Below, piece by piece: positions 55,688 to 64,000 of a stretch of 64,000 nucleotides of DNA (the first letter of the stretch is position 1; every line of letters starts with the position of its first letter). The notes under the pieces were generated by a model, which had not been told where the DNA came from, did not search any database, and saw nothing but the letters and a program-made list of their open reading frames with translations. The position numbers and the translations under genes are program-made. The stretch is from Gimesia aquarii (GTDB lineage: Bacteria > Planctomycetota > Planctomycetia > Planctomycetales > Planctomycetaceae), in contig NZ_CP037422.1 of NCBI RefSeq assembly GCF_007748175.1, positions 2,129,231 to 2,193,230 of the forward strand, given 5' to 3'.

Positions 55688-56704
55688 TCAAGGTACTGTT
55701 TTGTTTTCTGTGATAGGGATTGGTTGTGCTTTACCTGACTCACGAAATGTTTCTGTTTTCAGAAAAAACAACGTATGCTCAATAATCGAAGGATCATTCA
55801 TCATAAAGGAATGCAAAACGGGTACTAAAATAAAATCTACAGCTCCTGGCAGTCTTGTACTGCTGACTCCAACTGTACCATCATTGTCACCAGGAATTAG
55901 TGGGTTATAGCCTTTCAATGTATTCCGACCACCGGCTACGATTCCGAAAGGAAAGGGAGGCGTTGGTAGCGCGGTGATAAAATCGCTATTAGCTTCAGTC
56001 ACTAACTGTTGCCCCGCAGGACCAAAGATCACTTTAAACAACAGATTAGAACGAAATCGGTCCGCCATGTTAGCCCCTCGGTTGGGAACTCCGAGCATTA
56101 CCATCCTCTTGATACGAGGATCAACGGTCGTCTGTTGAGCAATCCAGGATCGAACCACCAGCCCTCCCATACTATGCACAACCAGTTCAATTTCTTCGAT
56201 GCCTTTTAGCGAGTTGATTACCTTTTCTAAATATTTTGCATTCTCTGGTATAGTGCATTGTGTACTCGGATAATCGAAGGGAACCACCAGTCTGCCTGTT
56301 TTTTGGCAGGCGCGCTTCATTTTTTCAAACGATTTCGAAGAACGAATGATACCATGGATTAGAATCACCGCTTTTCCCTGCATCGGTTTTAGCTGTTGGG
56401 CCTGTTTAATTTCTTCCAACCGCTTTTGACATTCCTCCAGCGTTCCGCTTTCATAACGCTGATCTGAAGAGTTCAAAAGACGATAATGTTTGGTGAGCAC
56501 ATTTTGTTGAATCTTCCAGCCTTGAAAAAACTGTACATCACCCCAAAACTGACGACCACCCATGGTATTAATAGGAAGCACTTTCTTTTGGATCTCCTCT
56601 ATTTTTTTCTGCACAGATGAATTGTCAGGTTCTTGTGCGCAAATGACGGTTGGAGTAGCCACCACTAGAACCAATCCTGCGCAGACAGTAATAAGTTGTC
56701 TCAT
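55688..56704 (-). CDS. Exported alpha/beta-hydrolase (lipase-like)
   Basis: From the ATG at 56704, which leaves a proper signal peptide (about residues 1-23, ending VICAQ), the protein has 338 residues. The oxyanion strand AVILIHGIIRSSKSF leads to the nucleophile elbow ELVVHSMGGLVVRSW with S178. The acid is probably D273 or D275 in PGDNDGTVG, and the base H298 in VLHSFMMND. A helical insert, ANMADRFRSNLLFKVIFG, may be the lid. The layout is that of periplasmic or secreted lipases and esterases with a GxSxG variant HSMGG. The substrate is unknown. It is divergent from prlC. Confidence 0.8.
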   Translation of the reverse strand: MRQLITVCAGLVLVVATPTVICAQEPDNSSVQKKIEEIQKKVLPINTMGGRQFWGDVQFFQGWKIQQNVLTKHYRLLNSSDQRYESGTLEECQKRLEEIKQAQQLKPMQGKAVILIHGIIRSSKSFEKMKRACQKTGRLVVPFDYPSTQCTIPENAKYLEKVINSLKGIEEIELVVHSMGGLVVRSWIAQQTTVDPRIKRMVMLGVPNRGANMADRFRSNLLFKVIFGPAGQQLVTEANSDFITALPTPPFPFGIVAGGRNTLKGYNPLIPGDNDGTVGVSSTRLPGAVDFILVPVLHSFMMNDPSIIEHTLFFLKTETFRESGKAQPIPITENKTVP

Positions 56705-56913
56705 TTTGCCTGATCCACTTGATGGAGTACAGTCTATTGACAAGTAAACTTCTAGTAAGCATTGTATCGATTCGTCGAATATATAGAATGCCTTTTAATC
56801 AAGTCCTCAACTTTTTTATAATTGCCCTCTGATCACAAAAGCACACTGACTATTGAGTAAAACGCTAATCTCGGTCAATCAGTGAGATTTCCTCAGGAAG
56901 GATAGTTTTTCGA

Positions 56914-59004
56914 ATGAACCAGCAACCTAATTTAGAAGATAACCCCCTTCTCGTTTCAGAGGGCTTTCCCCGCTTTGACCGTATTGAACCATTTCATATT
57001 CAACCAGCGATCCAATCTCTTCTAGAACAATCAAAAGCCGATCTAAAAAAGATTGAAGCACAAGCAGAACCAAGCTGGGAAGGCTTGATGCAACCTCTGG
57101 AAGAATTAAACCATCCATGGGAACGTTCATGGGGACCCGTAGGGCATTTACTGGGAGTCAAAAATACTCCTGAATTACGTGAAGCTTACGAAAGTGTGCT
57201 TCCCGATATCGTTGCCTTCTCATTAAGTGTGAAACAGAGTAAACCAATTTATGAAGCAATGAAATCGCTGAGAACCAGCAGCACTTGGAATGAACTCAAC
57301 AATGCCCAGCAGAGGATCATTGACAAAAGCCTTCTGTCGGCTGAATTAGCGGGTATTGGCCTCGCAGGAGACCAACTCGAACGTTTTAACGAAATTGCAA
57401 CGGAATTATCACGCCTGGCAACTCAATTTTCTAATAACGTTTTGGACGCCACAAAAGCGTTTTCCCTGATCATTACTGATGCTAAGGATACTGAAGGTTT
57501 CCCAGACAGTCTCAAACAACTAACAGCGCAATCCTACAATAGCTGGGATCAAAAAGAGGCGGAAACAGAAGCAACACCGGAAGCGGGTCCCTGGAGAATC
57601 AGTCTGGATTTTCCCTGCTTCGGACCTTTCATGCAACATTGTCGGAATCGAGCTTTACGCGAAAACGTTTACCGAGCGTATATCACTCGTGCTTCAGAAG
57701 GCGAACTGGATAATACTCCATTGATCCCTCAGATCCTGAAACTGCGTCAAGAAAAAGCTAAGCTCTTGGGGTATGCAAATTTTGCGGAAGTCAGTTTGGC
57801 AGAAAAAATGGCTCCCTGTATCGAAGCGGTCTTAGAAATGGAAGAGCGACTCAGAACGGCCTCATATGAAGCGGGTCAACAGGACTTGAAAGACTTGCAA
57901 ACCTTTGCAGCCGAACAGGGAGAGATCGAGCCCATCATACAATGGGATTTCGCCTTCTGGTCCGAGCGACTGCGTGAAAAACGATTTAACTACACAGATG
58001 AAGAATTACGGCCTTATTTTTCTCTGGAAAAGGTACTGGATGGACTGTTCCAACTGGTCAATCGAATTTTTGGAATCACAGTCTCACCTGTGAAGGAAGG
58101 GGTTCCTGTCTGGAATGAAGATGTCCGCTATTTTAGCATTGCCAATGAAGAGGGAAAAACCGTTGCTGGTTTCTATCTCGATCCCTACGCCCGGCCTGAG
58201 GATAAAAGGGGAGGTGCCTGGATGGACGATTGTCTGGGCCGCAAAATCGTATCAGGAAATGTACAAATTCCGGTCGCACATCTCGTCTGCAACTCGACGC
58301 CTCCCGTTGGAACCAGTCCTTCATTGATGACGTTCCGCGAAGTTGAGACATTGTTCCATGAGTTTGGCCATGGATTACAACATATGTTAACCACAATCAA
58401 CGAAGCAGACGCTGCCGGCATCAATGGTGTGGAATGGGATGCGGTCGAACTGGCCAGTCAATTCATGGAAAACTGGTGCTATCACAAGCCGACTTTACTG
58501 GGTATGGCCAAACACTATCAAACCGGCAAAACATTACCGGATGATCTATTTGAAAAAATCGTAGCTGCACGGAATTACCAAGCAGGAACACAAATGCTGC
58601 GTCAAATTCAATTTGGTGTTGTCGACTTAAAGCTCCACAGTGAATTTGATCCTGATGGCCCTCAATCGATTTTTGATGTGCAGCGTGAAGTCAGTCAAAC
58701 CACATCCGTGTTACCAATGCTTCCAGAAGATCGATTTCTGTGCTCCTTCCAACACATCTTTGCTGGAGGGTATTCTGCCGGTTACTTCAGTTACAAATGG
58801 GCTGAAGTTCTCAGCGCCGACGCCTTTAGTGCCTTTGAAGAAGCAGGACTCGATGATGAACGGACTGTAGCCGAAACAGGCAGACGCTTTCGAGATACGA
58901 TTCTGGCCCAGGGAGGCAGCCGCCATCCTATGGAACTCTTCAAAGAATTTCGTGGACGCGAGCCCAGTCCCGAACCGCTCTTGCGTCATACAGGCCTCAT
59001 TTAA
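56914..59004 (+). CDS. prlC: Oligopeptidase A (M3 family zinc metallopeptidase)
   Basis: The 696-residue enzyme matches PrlC/OpdA in length and plan. An N-terminal helical half includes [20 protein letters not shown] and a [20 protein letters not shown] segment. The catalytic half has the zinc motif [15 protein letters not shown] (H482, E483, H486) followed by [14 protein letters not shown] with the third ligand glutamate. Further family blocks are [20 protein letters not shown] and the C-terminal FREFRGREP-like [20 protein letters not shown]. It degrades short peptides, including cleaved signal peptides, in the cytoplasm. AGGAAGGA precedes the ATG by 11 bases. Confidence 0.95.
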   Translation: MNQQPNLEDNPLLVSEGFPRFDRIEPFHIQPAIQSLLEQSKADLKKIEAQAEPSWEGLMQPLEELNHPWERSWGPVGHLLGVKNTPELREAYESVLPDIVAFSLSVKQSKPIYEAMKSLRTSSTWNELNNAQQRIIDKSLLSAELAGIGLAGDQLERFNEIATELSRLATQFSNNVLDATKAFSLIITDAKDTEGFPDSLKQLTAQSYNSWDQKEAETEATPEAGPWRISLDFPCFGPFMQHCRNRALRENVYRAYITRASEGELDNTPLIPQILKLRQEKAKLLGYANFAEVSLAEKMAPCIEAVLEMEERLRTASYEAGQQDLKDLQTFAAEQGEIEPIIQWDFAFWSERLREKRFNYTDEELRPYFSLEKVLDGLFQLVNRIFGITVSPVKEGVPVWNEDVRYFSIANEEGKTVAGFYLDPYARPEDKRGGAWMDDCLGRKIVSGNVQIPVAHLVCNSTPPVGTSPSLMTFREVETLFHEFGHGLQHMLTTINEADAAGINGVEWDAVELASQFMENWCYHKPTLLGMAKHYQTGKTLPDDLFEKIVAARNYQAGTQMLRQIQFGVVDLKLHSEFDPDGPQSIFDVQREVSQTTSVLPMLPEDRFLCSFQHIFAGGYSAGYFSYKWAEVLSADAFSAFEEAGLDDERTVAETGRRFRDTILAQGGSRHPMELFKEFRGREPSPEPLLRHTGLI

Positions 59005-59232
59005 ACTTGATCTAAGCCCACTTTGATTAATAAAGTCTGCGTATCTCATACATGCTCGTTGTAAGATTTCAACAGTCGTATATGGTAAATCATCGGTCTC
59101 TCCCATTCGAAAACTGCTGGTTCCAGGCTGAACGCTAAAATGCTTGCAGGAAATAACTTCGACTGATATGATCCGGCCAGTTTAGCAGAACTATTTATCT
59201 GCATTTAAGACTTATACAAGGATGGCATTTCG

Positions 59233-60552
59233 ATGACAAATCATCTTGAGCAGGCAATCAAAGATAAGACGGCAATCATCGGTATCATTGGTTTGGGATA
59301 CGTTGGGCTTCCTCTAATCGATGCTTTTGTGAATACCGGTTTTAAAACGATGGGTTTTGACGTTGATCAGAAGAAGGTCGATCAATTACAAGCCGGTCAA
59401 AGTTACATTCAACATATTCCATCAAAGACAGTAACCAGCTGGTTAGAGAAAAAGCAGTTTGAAGCCACTACTGATTTATCGAGGATGAAAGAAGCGGACG
59501 CGCTCCTGATCTGCGTACCCACTCCTCTTACTTCCAGCCGCGACCCCGATTTGACGTATGTCGAGAAGACAACAGAAGCGATTGCTGAGACGTTACGCCC
59601 CGGTCAACTAGTCGTACTGGAAAGTACAACTTACCCCACCACCACCCGAGATGTGATGCTCCCGATTCTAAATTCAAAATCATTGACCGTCGGAGAAGAT
59701 TATTATCTTGCCTATAGTCCAGAGCGAGAAGATCCCGGCAACCCGGATTTTTCAGCTGCGGGGATTCCTAAAGTTGTGGGTGGTATGGATGAAAATAGCC
59801 TGCGAATCGCAGTCGCCTTATATGAACATGCAGTTGTAAATGTGATTTCTGTTACTTCACCAGAAGTCGCTGAAGCTTGTAAAATTCTGGAGAATACTTA
59901 CCGGGCCGTGAATATCGCCATGGTCAATGAACTCAAAACATTGTTCGACCGCATGGGGATTGATGTTTGGGAAGTGATTGACGCAGCGAAAACCAAACCC
60001 TTCGGATTTCAAGCCTTTTACCCTGGTCCTGGTCTAGGTGGTCACTGTATCCCGATTGACCCCTTCTATCTGAGCTGGCTAGCCCGCAAAGAAGGTCTTA
60101 CCACACGCTTCATCGAATTGGCAGGTGAAGTCAATACAAGAATGCCACGTTACGTCATTGATCGGCTGGCAGAATTTCTCAACCAGCAAGCGAAACCACT
60201 CAAGGGAAGTAAAATCTGTATGTTGGGTGTCGCCTATAAGAAAGATGTAGACGATCCACGTGAAAGCCCTTCTTTTCATTTGATGGATTTACTACTCGAA
60301 CGGGGTGTGGACTTCACATATAATGACCCACATATACCGAAGCTCCCCAAGATGCGGCATCACAATGTGCCTGCTATGGAGAGTCAGGAATTGACGAAAG
60401 AATATTTAGCACAACAGGATTGTGTGCTGATCGCCACCGACCATAGTGCGTATGATTACAACTTTATCGTCGAACACTCGAACATGGTTCTTGATACGCG
60501 TAACGCAACAAAGGATGTAAAACAAGGTCGGGAAAAAATCTTCAAAGCTTAA
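59233..60552 (+). CDS. UDP-sugar 6-dehydrogenase of the WbpA/TviB type
   Basis: The 439-residue protein has IIGLGYVGLPLIDAFVNTG (Rossmann loop, about residues 18-36), ICVPTPLTSSRDPDLTYV near 96-113, LESTTYPTTTRD, YSPEREDPGN and the catalytic cysteine C272 in GPGLGGHCIPIDPFYLSW. CMLGVAYKKDVDDPRESPS lies in the C-terminal NAD-proximal domain. The HCIPIDP variant with DPGN is typical of UDP-N-acetyl-glucosamine or -galactosamine 6-dehydrogenases used for surface polysaccharides, rather than of UDP-glucose dehydrogenase. It is followed by a clear terminator, so it is a single gene. The exact sugar is inferred. Confidence 0.9.
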   Translation: MTNHLEQAIKDKTAIIGIIGLGYVGLPLIDAFVNTGFKTMGFDVDQKKVDQLQAGQSYIQHIPSKTVTSWLEKKQFEATTDLSRMKEADALLICVPTPLTSSRDPDLTYVEKTTEAIAETLRPGQLVVLESTTYPTTTRDVMLPILNSKSLTVGEDYYLAYSPEREDPGNPDFSAAGIPKVVGGMDENSLRIAVALYEHAVVNVISVTSPEVAEACKILENTYRAVNIAMVNELKTLFDRMGIDVWEVIDAAKTKPFGFQAFYPGPGLGGHCIPIDPFYLSWLARKEGLTTRFIELAGEVNTRMPRYVIDRLAEFLNQQAKPLKGSKICMLGVAYKKDVDDPRESPSFHLMDLLLERGVDFTYNDPHIPKLPKMRHHNVPAMESQELTKEYLAQQDCVLIATDHSAYDYNFIVEHSNMVLDTRNATKDVKQGREKIFKA

Positions 60553-60566
60553 GTAGAGTAACTACC

Positions 60567-60604
60567 AAAACAGCTCGATTCAAAATGAATCGGGCTGTTT
60601 TCGT
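60567..60604 (+). terminator. Intrinsic terminator after the UDP-sugar dehydrogenase gene
   Basis: AAAACAGCTCGATTC (60567-60581) pairs with GAATCGGGCTGTTTT (60587-60601) across an AAAAT loop, with one G-U pair, and the plus strand continues CGTTTC. The A-rich 5' side means it could also work for the convergent DUF1802 gene. Confidence 0.85.
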
Positions 60605-60623
60605 TTCTATTCAGTTAATTGAA

Positions 60624-61190
60624 TCACTCCACAATCGCCTCAAGTGTCAATAACTGTTGCTGAAACTGCTCGTCTGTGAGCACAGGTGTCAGATTGCTGG
60701 TAGGAAATTCTTGTGTCAACTCAACCCAGGTTCGGCAGCCGTCATATTGAATTTCGTTTTCCAGTTGAAATGGTTGCGGTAGTTGGTATGCTCGAATTAG
60801 TAAAACAAATAACCCGGGAGTTTTATATTCAAATCGGTTGAGGATTGTCTCTTGATTCAAGACTTGAAGGGAATCCAACTGGTGAAGTGTTGAGGCTGCT
60901 TTGAGCTCCAGAACTTTTTCTACAACAGCATACAATGCCAACATAATTTTTCCTGAGGCAGGTTCAATAGCAATAGGTGCTTTGAGTAAATCACAATACG
61001 CCGGCTGCAATAATTCCGATCCTTGATGAAAGCGCGTTGGAAAAAGCCAGAATTCCCGATGAGCTACCTGGAACCCCTGTCGCCCTTCATGAATTCCCCC
61101 TTTTCTAACAATGACGGACTGAATGCCTTGCCCTAATGCGGCACAAACACCCCCCCACTCTTTGAATGCCATTCGATTCTGTATCAGCAT
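60624..61190 (-). CDS. DUF1802 family protein
   Basis: The 188-residue soluble protein has the family start MAFKEWGGVCAALGQGIQSV followed by VRKGGIHEGRQGFQVAHREF and WLFPTRFHQG. This K-E-W, R-K-G-G-I-x-E and F-x-L-F-P-T block recurs in DUF1802 proteins, found mostly in cyanobacteria, deinococci and planctomycetes. Function is unknown. A second ATG seven codons in (61172) is an equally good start. It is convergent with the dehydrogenase gene and follows the FG-GAP gene on the same strand. Confidence 0.75.
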   Translation of the reverse strand: MLIQNRMAFKEWGGVCAALGQGIQSVIVRKGGIHEGRQGFQVAHREFWLFPTRFHQGSELLQPAYCDLLKAPIAIEPASGKIMLALYAVVEKVLELKAASTLHQLDSLQVLNQETILNRFEYKTPGLFVLLIRAYQLPQPFQLENEIQYDGCRTWVELTQEFPTSNLTPVLTDEQFQQQLLTLEAIVE

Positions 61191-61234
61191 ATTTTTACCA
61201 AGCGAATTACGATCATAGGATAAAATAACTTAGT

Positions 61235-63184
61235 TCACTTTTTCTTCGAGTTTGGATTCCTCATCCAATACAAATAACCGTCTTCAGCTCCGACAATCAA
61301 ATCACGGACACCATCTCGATCCCAATCAACAGTGCAGGGACTACTGGTATGACCGGCCAGTTTTCGTGTGCTGAGAGGCCCATGGTTTTTTAAGACAACC
61401 TTGCCATCAACAGTTTTCTTGTTGCGATAAAAATCAGCATTCATACTATTCACGAGCAAATCCAGCCGACCATCGCCGTCCCAGTCGACGACATGCAGTT
61501 TATAACGTCCACTACCACCTGCTCGTTTCGAATTTAATTGAATTGGTTTAAGAGACTCATCGACGAATATTCGTTGGCCCGGCAATAGTTTTAATTTTCC
61601 CCCATCACGAATACGTTTAAAAAACGCAATATATCCTTCATGATCCAGCATCACTAAGTCGGTTAATCCGTCTTGGTCATAGTCAATTGCGACAGGCGTC
61701 GTTCTCCACTGTGTCACCAATTGCTTGCCACGCGGGTTCCACCAGTTCCATGCTGGTTTAGGAGTGGCTCCTTCCCATGCCACATTCACAGTTTGTGCTG
61801 AGGCCAACTTTGGTTCTTTTCGAGTACCAATGTTTTGATACCAGAGAATTTCCCCCCAAATTGAATTAACCAATAAATCAGGTAGGCCATCTTGATTCCA
61901 GTCCGCAACCGTTTGAGTAGTGTATCCCCATTTCGCTTCGCAGGGACCTTGAATCGAACCATTGGACCCTGCCTGAATACGAATCGGTCGTCCTCCGGCC
62001 TGTAAATAACTCGGTTCAGAAAGCTTGGGAGAACTGGTATTGCCATCCAAATTCTCAATGAGCCCAATGTAACCGGCGGTGTTACCACAAATCAGGTCTT
62101 CATCTCCGTCTCCGTCCCAGTCAAAAGCATAAGGTGTTGCCAGTGCACCAAACTTAACACCAGCCGCTTTTTGTCGGAAATAGCGTGGAGGCAGAAATTG
62201 AGGGAGCCCTCCCAGCAGTTCTCCCGTATTCTCCATAAAAGCAACACGTCCATCTTCATCACCAATCACCAGATCCGTGTCTCCATCTTTGTCCCAGTCA
62301 ATGGCAGAAGGGACAATCATCTGAAGATCCATCTGTAGCGGCTGACCATTGCTGGTTAAACGGCGACCAGCCACATAGCGGGGTTCTGATCGTGTTCCTG
62401 TGTTCTCGAAATAGGTCAACTGATCAAGAAACTCGCCACAGATCAAATCGAGATCCCCATCACGATCGAAGTCAGCAAAATTAGGAGAGGGCCAACCGAA
62501 TACTTCGAGGGGACGATCTCCAATTTTGATTTTTGCTGGTTTCTCATACTTCGGTTTTTTATCACTACCCGAATTTTTCAATACATATACAAAGCCACGG
62601 AGCGGGCCATTAGTCCATTGGCCTAGTTCGTTATAGGCATCATCCCATCCATAGTCACTCCAGTCCCCTACTCCTACAATAAGATCGTGGTCTTTGTCTC
62701 CATCATAATCAACGTAGAACCATTGGTTGCCCCGAACTTTACTTCCATGAACGTTTCTATCGACGGGTAATGCGGTCAGCTTATCGAAACCCTTCTTTTT
62801 AAAATCGACGGCTTCACGCCCTGAAACCAGGACTCGAGGTTTTCCGTCTACATAAGAAAGACAAGTATTATGATACCCTTTCCCCAACCGCACACCGGGT
62901 TCGAACACAGGCAGTTTTTCTGCTTTATCTGATCGATTTTCGAAAAAGTAAGTTCCATTAGACGGTTTATCCGGACAGGAAACCAAAAGATCCATGTCGC
63001 CATCACCATCATAGTCCATGGGAAGAGGCCAGGCCCACAGGCCGACTCCTAAATCCACTTCAAGCTGTGGATTGTTGTAGGTCAACTGCTCTAACTCTTC
63101 TGCAAATAACGAAAATGTCCATGAAAGTAGCAAGACCATAAAACAGAAATGAGAAACGATTCGAAATCTAAAAAAAGCGGGCAT
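61235..63184 (-). CDS. Exported FG-GAP/VCBS repeat beta-propeller protein
   Basis: From the ATG at 63184, which gives a signal peptide (MPAFFRFRIVSHFCFMVLLL, cleaved after about residue 28), the product has about 649 residues. Nine calcium-loop motifs of FG-GAP type are visible: DYDGDGDMDLL, DYDGDKDHDLI, DFDRDGDLDLI, DWDKDGDTDLV, DWDGDGDEDLI, DWNQDGLPDLL, DYDQDGLTDLV, DWDGDGRLDLL and DWDRDGVRDLI. Each is followed by a strand such as YFENTGT or GYIAFFK. This is an integrin-like propeller fold, probably secreted and bound to calcium; ligand unknown. A reading from 63253 lacks a proper signal. It is divergent from the trkH gene. Confidence 0.85.
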   Translation of the reverse strand: MPAFFRFRIVSHFCFMVLLLSWTFSLFAEELEQLTYNNPQLEVDLGVGLWAWPLPMDYDGDGDMDLLVSCPDKPSNGTYFFENRSDKAEKLPVFEPGVRLGKGYHNTCLSYVDGKPRVLVSGREAVDFKKKGFDKLTALPVDRNVHGSKVRGNQWFYVDYDGDKDHDLIVGVGDWSDYGWDDAYNELGQWTNGPLRGFVYVLKNSGSDKKPKYEKPAKIKIGDRPLEVFGWPSPNFADFDRDGDLDLICGEFLDQLTYFENTGTRSEPRYVAGRRLTSNGQPLQMDLQMIVPSAIDWDKDGDTDLVIGDEDGRVAFMENTGELLGGLPQFLPPRYFRQKAAGVKFGALATPYAFDWDGDGDEDLICGNTAGYIGLIENLDGNTSSPKLSEPSYLQAGGRPIRIQAGSNGSIQGPCEAKWGYTTQTVADWNQDGLPDLLVNSIWGEILWYQNIGTRKEPKLASAQTVNVAWEGATPKPAWNWWNPRGKQLVTQWRTTPVAIDYDQDGLTDLVMLDHEGYIAFFKRIRDGGKLKLLPGQRIFVDESLKPIQLNSKRAGGSGRYKLHVVDWDGDGRLDLLVNSMNADFYRNKKTVDGKVVLKNHGPLSTRKLAGHTSSPCTVDWDRDGVRDLIVGAEDGYLYWMRNPNSKKK

Positions 63185-63336
63185 TATTGAAATTCCTAAA
63201 ACGGAATGAGTAGTATCGTTACAAAACAGCAGACGTGCTATAATCTCTCGCATAATTATATATACTCATATTTAACTCAAATGATCTGGAAGATTCCAGT
63301 CGTTAAATCAGTACCGAATCAATAAGTTGAAATATA

Positions 63337-64000
63337 ATGAATTGGTTGCTCCTTTGTCGTTTATTAGGCCTCGTGGGGATGCTTGTAGGCGTTTCTATGG
63401 TATTCAGTCTCCCCTGGGCATTTCCTGTTTTTGGCGAAACTATTGAATTTGAATCAGCGGGCTTCTGGGGGATTTGTGACGCCATTGGCTGTAGCCTGGT
63501 ATCAGGGGCAATCCTTTATGCTCTGGGACGCAAAGAACACGGCACGATCTTGCGAAAAGAAGCGCTAGCCGTTGTCGGTTTGAGTTGGATATATGCCGGA
63601 GTTCTTGGTTGCCTGCCTTTCCTGTTTTCAGGAACAATGGTGGATGCTGATCTACCGATGACCATCCCAGATGCACTATTCGAATCTATTTCTGGATTCA
63701 CGACAACGGGGGCTTCCGTGTTGAGAGAATTGGAAGACCCGGCCTTGGTTCCCCGTTCGGTGCTGTTTTGGCGGAGCTTCACACACTGCCTGGGAGGCAT
63801 GGGAATCATTGTCTTGTTCGTTGCAATTCTAAGTCATCTGGGGGCTGGTGGAAAAGCTCTCATGCGACGCGAAGTTCCCGGCCCCACAAGTGAAGCTGTC
63901 CGACCACGCGTGCGCGAATCAGCCATCGTCATGTGGACAATCTATGTGGCTTTTACTCTTATCCTGGCATTGATTTTGTGGCTGGAAGGGATGAGCGTCT
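63337..64000 (+). CDS. TrkH-type potassium uptake protein, N-terminal part (runs off the right edge)
   Basis: The frame opens at the ATG 63337 and is still open at the window end, giving 221 residues. Landmarks are a first helix pair, [39 protein letters not shown]; the first pore loop and selectivity filter [17 protein letters not shown] (about residues 116-132); and [20 protein letters not shown] (about 146-165). These are diagnostic of the TrkH/TrkG/KtrB superfamily. TrkH needs a cytoplasmic TrkA partner, which should lie nearby outside the window. Assignment to TrkH over KtrB rests on the [11 protein letters not shown] block and is fairly sure. Confidence 0.92.
   Translation, partial: MNWLLLCRLLGLVGMLVGVSMVFSLPWAFPVFGETIEFESAGFWGICDAIGCSLVSGAILYALGRKEHGTILRKEALAVVGLSWIYAGVLGCLPFLFSGTMVDADLPMTIPDALFESISGFTTTGASVLRELEDPALVPRSVLFWRSFTHCLGGMGIIVLFVAILSHLGAGGKALMRREVPGPTSEAVRPRVRESAIVMWTIYVAFTLILALILWLEGMSV

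Noticed and set aside
1-64000. tRNA, rRNA, transposase or phage integration sites
   Set aside because: Nothing resembling these was recognised while reading both strands, although short tRNA-like folds cannot be excluded without a covariance search.

Overview
The window reads as a piece of a planctomycete chromosome. A Gimesia- or Planctomyces-like member of the Planctomycetaceae fits best, although that rank is an inference. The evidence is a planctomycete-type cytochrome c/DUF1587-DUF1592-DUF1588-DUF1585 protein paired with a Tat-exported DUF1552 protein, an exported sulfatase, a giant surface protein with the planctomycete LEDRTLL N-terminal signature and a dockerin, an FG-GAP propeller protein, and moderate base composition with short mixed-strand operons. 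No rRNA, tRNA, CRISPR array, insertion sequence or phage gene was recognised.

Layout. 1-2130 is a visibly GC-richer patch: the end of a DJ-1/PfpI gene, two small membrane protein genes, and a degenerate duplication of the DJ-1 tail plus its downstream spacer. 2330-5291 holds a small SUKH-like gene, lgt and a GT-C membrane glycosyltransferase. 5875-8853 is a tripartite tricarboxylate transporter in which the binding protein (TctC) and the small membrane subunit (TctB) are one polypeptide. 9279-13783 carries the cytochrome-like/DUF1552 pair and a possible nuclease-fold protein. 14529-17625 holds hisB, hisC and ychF. 17969-19762 is a sulfatase. 19798-26336 is an envelope locus with inner-core LPS functions: hldE-waaF, two GT2 transferases, a WaaP-like kinase and a GT87 transferase. 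A type I phosphodiesterase-like protein follows (26624-28012).

28631-43819 is one gene of 5,062 codons for an extracellular mosaic protein. Its parts are a matrixin-like zinc site, beta-helix and PPC-like segments, a von Willebrand A domain, eight Calx-beta repeats, seven LVIVD propeller repeats, a cohesin-like sandwich, a dockerin and a second HExxH domain. It ends in a strong hairpin terminator shared with the convergent ald gene.

45174-64000 is mostly housekeeping and envelope genes: nadC, a large GT-C protein, a 67-residue orphan behind a palindromic operator-like site, trpB-trpA, a beta-CASP metallo-hydrolase with an ASCH protein, a GT2/flippase-type pair, a lipase, prlC, a nucleotide-sugar dehydrogenase, a DUF1802 protein, the FG-GAP protein and the first part of a TrkH potassium transporter.

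How the genes fit together. Much of the window serves the envelope: heptose and sugar transfer, polyprenol-linked glycosylation (GT-C, GT2 and YbhN proteins, nucleotide-sugar dehydrogenase), lipoprotein maturation (Lgt), and exported polymer-degrading or surface proteins. Starts were moved from the longest ORF to an ATG with better context where the sequence favoured it; these cases are stated in the entries.
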